Part shown: in pieces, positions 60,099-64,000 of the stretch | How the letters are laid out: every line of letters starts with the position of its first letter | Position numbering within the stretch: position 1 is the stretch's first letter | Notes under the pieces: generated by a model | Databases searched by the model: none | The model's input: the letters and a program-made list of their open reading frames with translations, nothing else | What the model was told of the DNA's origin: nothing | Source: Streptomyces sp. NBC_01451 | GTDB lineage: Bacteria; Actinomycetota; Actinomycetes; Streptomycetales; Streptomycetaceae | Direction: 5' to 3' | NCBI RefSeq assembly: GCF_036227485.1 | Contig: NZ_CP109479.1 | Span: 6,882,001 to 6,946,000, forward strand | DNA: 64,000 nt | Program-made: the position numbers and the translations under genes

Positions 60099-60901
60099 GT
60101 CCCGTCCTGGTCGCCAGCGATCTCGACCGTACGCTCATCTACTCCGCCGCGGCCCTCGCGCTGACCATGCCGGACGCCCGCGCGCCCCGGCTGCTCTGCG
60201 TCGAGGTGCACGAGGCCCGGCCGCTGTCGTACATGACGGAGGTGGCCGCCGGACTGCTCACCGAACTCGGCGACACCGCCGTCTTCGTGCCGACGACCAC
60301 CCGGACCCGTAAGCAGTACCTGCGCATCAACCTGCCGGGCCCGGCACCCAAGTACGCGATCTGCGCGAACGGCGGTCACCTCCTCGTCGACGGTGTCGCC
60401 GACCAGGACTGGCACGACCGGGTGCAGACACGGCTCGCGGACGAGTGCGCGCCCCTGGACGAGGTCCGGGACCATCTCGCGGCCACCACCGACCCGCTCT
60501 GGGTGCGCAAGCACCGGATCGCCGAGGACTTCTTCGCCTACCTCGTCGTCGAGCGAGAACTGCTCCCCGAGGAGTGGGTGAAGGAACTGGCGGTCTGGGC
60601 GGAGGTCCGCGGCTGGACCATCTCCCTCCAGGGCCGCAAGATCTACGCCGTGCCGAAGCCGCTCACCAAGAGCGCGGCCATGCGCGAGGTCGCGCGCCGC
60701 ACCGGCGCGACGCTCACTCTCGCCGCCGGTGACTCCCTCCTCGACGCCGATCTGCTCCTCGCCGCCGACCGGGGCTGGCGCCCGGGCCACGGCGAGCTGG
60801 CGGAGGCGGGGTGGGTGGCCGACACGGTCACGGCGCTTCCCGAACGGGGGGTCGCGGCGGGGGAGCGGATCCTGCGGGAGTTCCTGCGGGAGACGCGCTA
60901 G
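60095..60901 (+). CDS. HAD-superfamily phosphatase of the Ter module
   Basis: 268 residues. HAD motifs: I ASDLDRTLIYS (Asp 9, Asp 11), II Thr in VPTTTRTRKQY, III Lys in PKPLTKSAAM, IV GDSLLDADLLL. The cap is of the Cof/trehalose-phosphatase type (C2), which acts on sugar phosphates or nucleotides. ATG 60095 overlaps the PRTase fusion stop by 4 bp, so both are made together; it likely removes a phosphate from the product. Its 3' end overlaps the convergent DedA gene by 74 bp. Confidence 0.9.
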   Translation: MSPVLVASDLDRTLIYSAAALALTMPDARAPRLLCVEVHEARPLSYMTEVAAGLLTELGDTAVFVPTTTRTRKQYLRINLPGPAPKYAICANGGHLLVDGVADQDWHDRVQTRLADECAPLDEVRDHLAATTDPLWVRKHRIAEDFFAYLVVERELLPEEWVKELAVWAEVRGWTISLQGRKIYAVPKPLTKSAAMREVARRTGATLTLAAGDSLLDADLLLAADRGWRPGHGELAEAGWVADTVTALPERGVAAGERILREFLRETR

Positions 60902-61610
60902 CGCTCCGCCGGGGGTGGCGTCGCGGTGAGGGGTTGTCGGGTCGCCGTGGCGCCGTCGTGGCCGGTCGCGCGGTTCCCCGCGCCCCTTCGGGACGCTGCC
61001 GTGCCGGTCGGACGATTCGTACGGCGACGAAGGCGGCCAGTGCCACGGCCGCCCCGGCGAGCACCACCTTCGAGTACGCGGAGACGACGGTCGTGACCTC
61101 GGCCCAGTTGTCGCCCAGCAGATAGCCCGCGCACACGAAGGCGGTGTTCCACAGGGCGCTGCCGAGGGTGGTGAGGCCGAGGAACACCGGCAGGGGCATG
61201 CGTTCGACGCCGGCCGGTACGGAGATCAGGCTGCGGAAGACGGGGATCATCCGCCCGAAGAACACCGCCTTCGTGCCGTGCCGCAGGAACCACGCCTCGG
61301 TCCTCTCGACGTCCGCAGCCTTGACCAGCGGCAGCCGGGCGGCGAGGGCGACGGTGCGGTCGCGGCCGAGCAGCGCGCCGACCCCGTACAGGGCGAGCGC
61401 GCCGACGACCGAGCCCGCCGTGGTCCACAGCAGCGCGGCGAGCAGGCTCATCTGCCCGGTGCTCGCCGCGAAACCGGCGAGCGGCAGGATCACCTCGCTC
61501 GGCAGTGGCGGGAAGAGGTTCTCCAGCGCGATGGCGAGGCCCGCGCCGGGGGCGCCCAGGGTGTCCATGAGGTCGGAGACCCATGGGGGTGCGGCCGTCG
61601 TGGCTGTCAT
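60828..61610 (-). CDS. DedA-family membrane protein with repeat-derived C-terminal extension
   Basis: 260 residues. The DedA/VTT core (about 1-200) has LENLFPPLPSEVILPLAGF, GALLGRDR, FGRMIPVFRSLISVPAGVERMP and four or five membrane segments; family members translocate undecaprenyl phosphate or phospholipids. The last about 60 residues (RQRPEGARGTARPATTAPRR onward) are Arg/Pro/Ala-rich. They come from an interspersed repeat plus sequence antisense to the HAD gene. Most DedA proteins end near residue 200-215, so this tail is probably an accretion after the original stop was lost. Confidence 0.88.
   Translation of the reverse strand: MTATTAAPPWVSDLMDTLGAPGAGLAIALENLFPPLPSEVILPLAGFAASTGQMSLLAALLWTTAGSVVGALALYGVGALLGRDRTVALAARLPLVKAADVERTEAWFLRHGTKAVFFGRMIPVFRSLISVPAGVERMPLPVFLGLTTLGSALWNTAFVCAGYLLGDNWAEVTTVVSAYSKVVLAGAAVALAAFVAVRIVRPARQRPEGARGTARPATTAPRRPDNPSPRRHPRRSASASPAGTPAGSAPPPRPPVREAP
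60960..60988 (-). repeat. Interspersed repeat copy e (inverted), in the DedA C-terminus
   Basis: On the minus strand AAGGGGCGCGGGGAACCGCG followed by CGACCGGCC. It is read in the same frame as copy d, giving GARGTAR again, within the tail of the DedA gene. Confidence 0.88.
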
Positions 61611-61680
61611 ACGGCCACGCTAGGAAACCGAACCTGAACCCAGCCTGAAGGCCCCCCGAACCGTCCGGCGGTGCGGGCTC

Positions 61681-61911
61681 TCAGCCGCAGCAGCCCCCGC
61701 CGCAGCAACCGCCTCCGCCGCCGCCACCGCCGCTCGCGCGCGGTGCGGACGCCGGTGCGGACGCGGAGCCGCCGACGGCGACCGTCGACAGGAGCTTCAC
61801 GGTGTCGTCATGACCGGCGGGGCAGTCCGCGGGGGCGGCCGACTCGGCCATCGGGCGGCTCAGTTCGAAGGTGTCGCCGCAGGTGCGGCAGCGGTACTCG
61901 TAGCGAGGCAT
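61681..61911 (-). CDS. FmdB-family zinc-ribbon protein with Gly/Cys tail
   Basis: 76 residues. The FmdB-type ribbon MPRYEYRCRTCGDTFELSRP has one CxxC; the partner is ADCPAGHDD (Cys plus His), so zinc ligation is C-x2-C-xn-C-x2-H-like. A Ser/Ala/Pro linker leads to a tail of eight Gly followed by CCGGGCCG, with four cysteines. The tail could bind additional metal. Regulatory or chaperone-like role unknown. Located 70 bp from the DedA start on the same strand. Confidence 0.87.
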   Translation of the reverse strand: MPRYEYRCRTCGDTFELSRPMAESAAPADCPAGHDDTVKLLSTVAVGGSASAPASAPRASGGGGGGGGCCGGGCCG

Positions 61912-62087
61912 GCGGACAGATTAGTCCCCAATTGCTCGCCGTGCGGAGCCCGAAGGTTTCGATGGTGATCCTTTTCCTTCATTCCCCATGTGGAGAACCT
62001 GCGAAGGTCGCTGGTAATTTGTGTACGCCGCGATGAGCCGTGAGGTCGGGGAATTCAGGGATTGCACGGAGTGCGGAGGGGTGTGTC

Positions 62088-64000
62088 GTGACCCAGAAAC
62101 CGGATGAATCGGACGCGACTCTGCATTTGCGGATATCGGATCTGGACATTCCTGGCGGCGGGAAAGAATCGCCCGCGCCGGGAACCGTGGCGCCCACAGA
62201 CATCGCACCGGGAAATAGGCGCAAGGCCCGATTAGCCCGCAAAACCCGCCGGGCGTCCCTCCCGTTGCTCCTGGCCCGGATCGGGCCCCTCGTCGCGTCC
62301 CACGCGCCGAGGTACCCGCGGCCCGGCCGCACCGGCTGGCGGCGCTGGACACCCTCCTGGCGCCAGTGGCTGGGCGGCGCGCTGTCGTCCCTCGGGCTGA
62401 GTTCCCTGCTCCTGGGCATCGCCTACGCGGCCACCGACATCCCCGAGAACCTGAACACGTACGCCACCCAGCAGGACAACGTGTACTTCTGGGCCGACGG
62501 CACACCCATGGCCCGGACCGGCTGGGTCCAACGGCAGGCGATGCCGCTGAAGGAGATTCCGGAGGATGTCCGCTGGGCGGTCCTCGCCGCCGAGAACGCG
62601 AGTTTCTACAGCGATTCCGGCATTTCCGTCAAGGGCATCAGCCGCGCCCTTTTCCGTACTCTCGGCCAGGGTGACACCCAGGGCGGATCCACCATCACCC
62701 AGCAGTACGTCAAAAACGTCTATCTCACCCAGAACCAGACGATCAGCCGTAAGTTCACCGAGGCGATGATCGCCCTCAAACTCGACAACCGGATGAGCAA
62801 GGACGACATCCTTGAGGGTTACCTCAACACCAGCTGGTTCGGCCGCGGCTGCTACGGCATCCAGCGCGCCGCCCAGGCCTACTACGGCAAGGACGTCAGC
62901 CAGCTCGACGCCGGCGAGGGCGCGTTCCTCGCCTCCCTCCTCAAGGGCGCGGGCCTGTACGACCCGACGCTGAGCAGCGCCAACCGGGCCCGCGCGGTGG
63001 AGCGCTGGTCCTGGACCCTCGACCGGATGGTCGACATCGGCAGACTGACGAAGGCCGAGCGGGCCACGTACACGAAGTTCCCCGAGCCGCTGAAGAGCAA
63101 CCCGCTGTACGACACCGGTGAGCAGACCGACTACCTGGTGGAGGTGGCCTCGCAGTACGCCAGGAAGGCCGGGGGAATCTCCGACAAGGACTTCGACCTC
63201 GGCGGCTACCAGGTCTACACGACGTTCGACCGCACCCGGGAACGCAGGCTCGCCGACGCCGTGGCCAAGGCCCGCAAGCAGGCCCTGAAGGACGATCCGA
63301 ACGCCGCGAGGACCGCCCACTACGGCGCCGCCTCGGTGACCGCCGACGGCCGGATCCTCGCCGTCTACGGCGGCCCCGACCACCGTACCCAGGGCTACAA
63401 CGAGTCCAACTCCACCACCGTCCCCGCCGGTTCGGCCTTCCTGCCGTTCGTCTACGCCGCCGGCCTGGAGCACGGCGTCCACGAGAGCCGCGACGACGAG
63501 GCGACACGTGTCACGGGGGAGACCTTGTACAACGGCAACGACGACGTGCCGGTGACCACGCCCGAGGGGCCCTACTGGGACCGCAGCGGCAAGAAGGTGT
63601 CCGCCAGCAACGACGGCGACCTGTCCTACGGGCAGATCTCCCTGCACCGGGCACTGGAGCTGTCCGTGAACACGCCGTTCATGCAGCTCGGCATGGACAC
63701 CGGCCTGGACAACGTCCGCGCGACCGCCGAGGCCGCCGGACTCCTGCCCGCCAGCATCGGGGCGCAGGTGCCCGCCCTGTCGACGGGCACCTCCACCCCC
63801 AGCGCGATCCGCATGGCCGGCGGCTACACCACGTTCATCGCCGGCGGCAAGCGAACCGAGCCGTACTCGGTGCGCAAGATCACCCGCAACGGCCTCGGCG
63901 TCGTCCTGGACACCCCCGCCCCGACCCGCGCGATCGGCGCCGACGTGGCCGAGGAGGTCACCTCGGCGCTCACCGACGCCTTCAGCACCGCCCACCCCGA
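62088..64000 (+). CDS. Class A penicillin-binding protein-like transglycosylase, 3' end outside window
   Basis: The frame starts at GTG 62088 (GGAGGGG upstream) and remains open to the edge: 637 residues visible. A cytoplasmic N-terminus of about 90 residues (basic, RKARLARKTRR) precedes one membrane helix (WLGGALSSLGLSSLLLGIAYA). The GT51 glycosyltransferase domain has AVLAAENASFYSDSGISVKG with Glu, QGGSTITQQYVKN, and RKFTEAMIALKLD. The transpeptidase-like domain follows, but the SxxK motif is SAFL (63432-63443); the SxN motif SVN is present (ELSVNTPFMQLG). The KTG region lies beyond the window. Likely an active transglycosylase with an impaired or inactive transpeptidase half. Confidence 0.9.
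   Translation, partial: MTQKPDESDATLHLRISDLDIPGGGKESPAPGTVAPTDIAPGNRRKARLARKTRRASLPLLLARIGPLVASHAPRYPRPGRTGWRRWTPSWRQWLGGALSSLGLSSLLLGIAYAATDIPENLNTYATQQDNVYFWADGTPMARTGWVQRQAMPLKEIPEDVRWAVLAAENASFYSDSGISVKGISRALFRTLGQGDTQGGSTITQQYVKNVYLTQNQTISRKFTEAMIALKLDNRMSKDDILEGYLNTSWFGRGCYGIQRAAQAYYGKDVSQLDAGEGAFLASLLKGAGLYDPTLSSANRARAVERWSWTLDRMVDIGRLTKAERATYTKFPEPLKSNPLYDTGEQTDYLVEVASQYARKAGGISDKDFDLGGYQVYTTFDRTRERRLADAVAKARKQALKDDPNAARTAHYGAASVTADGRILAVYGGPDHRTQGYNESNSTTVPAGSAFLPFVYAAGLEHGVHESRDDEATRVTGETLYNGNDDVPVTTPEGPYWDRSGKKVSASNDGDLSYGQISLHRALELSVNTPFMQLGMDTGLDNVRATAEAAGLLPASIGAQVPALSTGTSTPSAIRMAGGYTTFIAGGKRTEPYSVRKITRNGLGVVLDTPAPTRAIGADVAEEVTSALTDAFSTAHP

Overview
The window is chromosomal DNA from a high-GC actinomycete, almost certainly Streptomyces. 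The base composition is very GC-rich, with many GTG starts and ATGA/GTGA gene overlaps. It carries the fasR-fabD-fabH-acpP-fabF fatty acid cluster with DUF3145, a homodimeric-type aceE, a run of TerD/TerC genes, an SCO2400-type zinc-ribbon protein, and Tat or lipobox secretion signals. Gene content and order resemble a conserved core region of Streptomyces chromosomes (my recollection, not a search). No rRNA, tRNA, CRISPR array or prophage was seen. One insertion sequence is present.

1-15,000: a sugar and sugar-acid locus. A leftward series encodes an enolase-superfamily sugar-acid dehydratase/isomerase, a Zn-dependent dehydrogenase, a TIM-barrel-like protein of unknown function, a ChvE/MmsA/MmsB-type monosaccharide ABC importer and an aldose 1-epimerase cut by the window edge. 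Divergent from it are a LacI-family regulator and a YtfQ-YtfR-YtfT-YjfF-type importer. The 463-bp divergent region holds a near-perfect lac-operator-like palindrome. The likely logic is import, anomer conversion, oxidation and dehydration of a sugar; the exact sugar is not identifiable.

15,000-30,400: mostly envelope and secreted functions. These are an SCO2400-type membrane protein, a (CAGGGG)9 repeat, a secreted tannase-like hydrolase, a MarR/NADP-oxidoreductase divergent pair, an M14 carboxypeptidase coupled to a serine hydrolase, an EI24 membrane protein, a secreted pyroglutamyl-peptidase homologue lacking its catalytic cysteine, a GH3 glycosidase, a second aldose epimerase and an SGNH lipoprotein.

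30,600-37,500: type II fatty acid synthesis. DUF3145 and fabF are separated by an IS30-family element that appears to have landed in the loop of their shared terminator. A long palindrome between fasR and fabD is a candidate FasR site.

37,500-50,300: a pirin, a serine hydrolase, GNAT, a MerR/aldo-keto reductase pair with a textbook 19-bp-spacer promoter, a DUF4429 protein, an alpha/beta hydrolase, a TetR/DHA2-MFS efflux pair, a small membrane protein, a two-pore-helix K+ channel subunit and aceE.

50,300-64,000: DUF3052, AhpE-type peroxiredoxin, then a tellurium-resistance-type (Ter) island. It has two tandem TerD, one TerC/DUF475, one divergent TerD-like, one TerD with degenerate metal loops and a Pro-rich tail, followed by a CitE-like aldolase, a PRTase-TRSP-PRTase fusion and a HAD phosphatase. 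The last three match the module predicted in the literature to make a nucleoside-like metabolite. A DedA protein, an FmdB zinc-ribbon protein and a partial class A PBP-like protein with a broken SxxK motif close the window. An interspersed repeat (core GGGGCGCGGGGAAC) occurs five times between 41 and 61 kb. One copy is read in frame inside the PRTase fusion and another encodes the C-terminal extension of the DedA protein.
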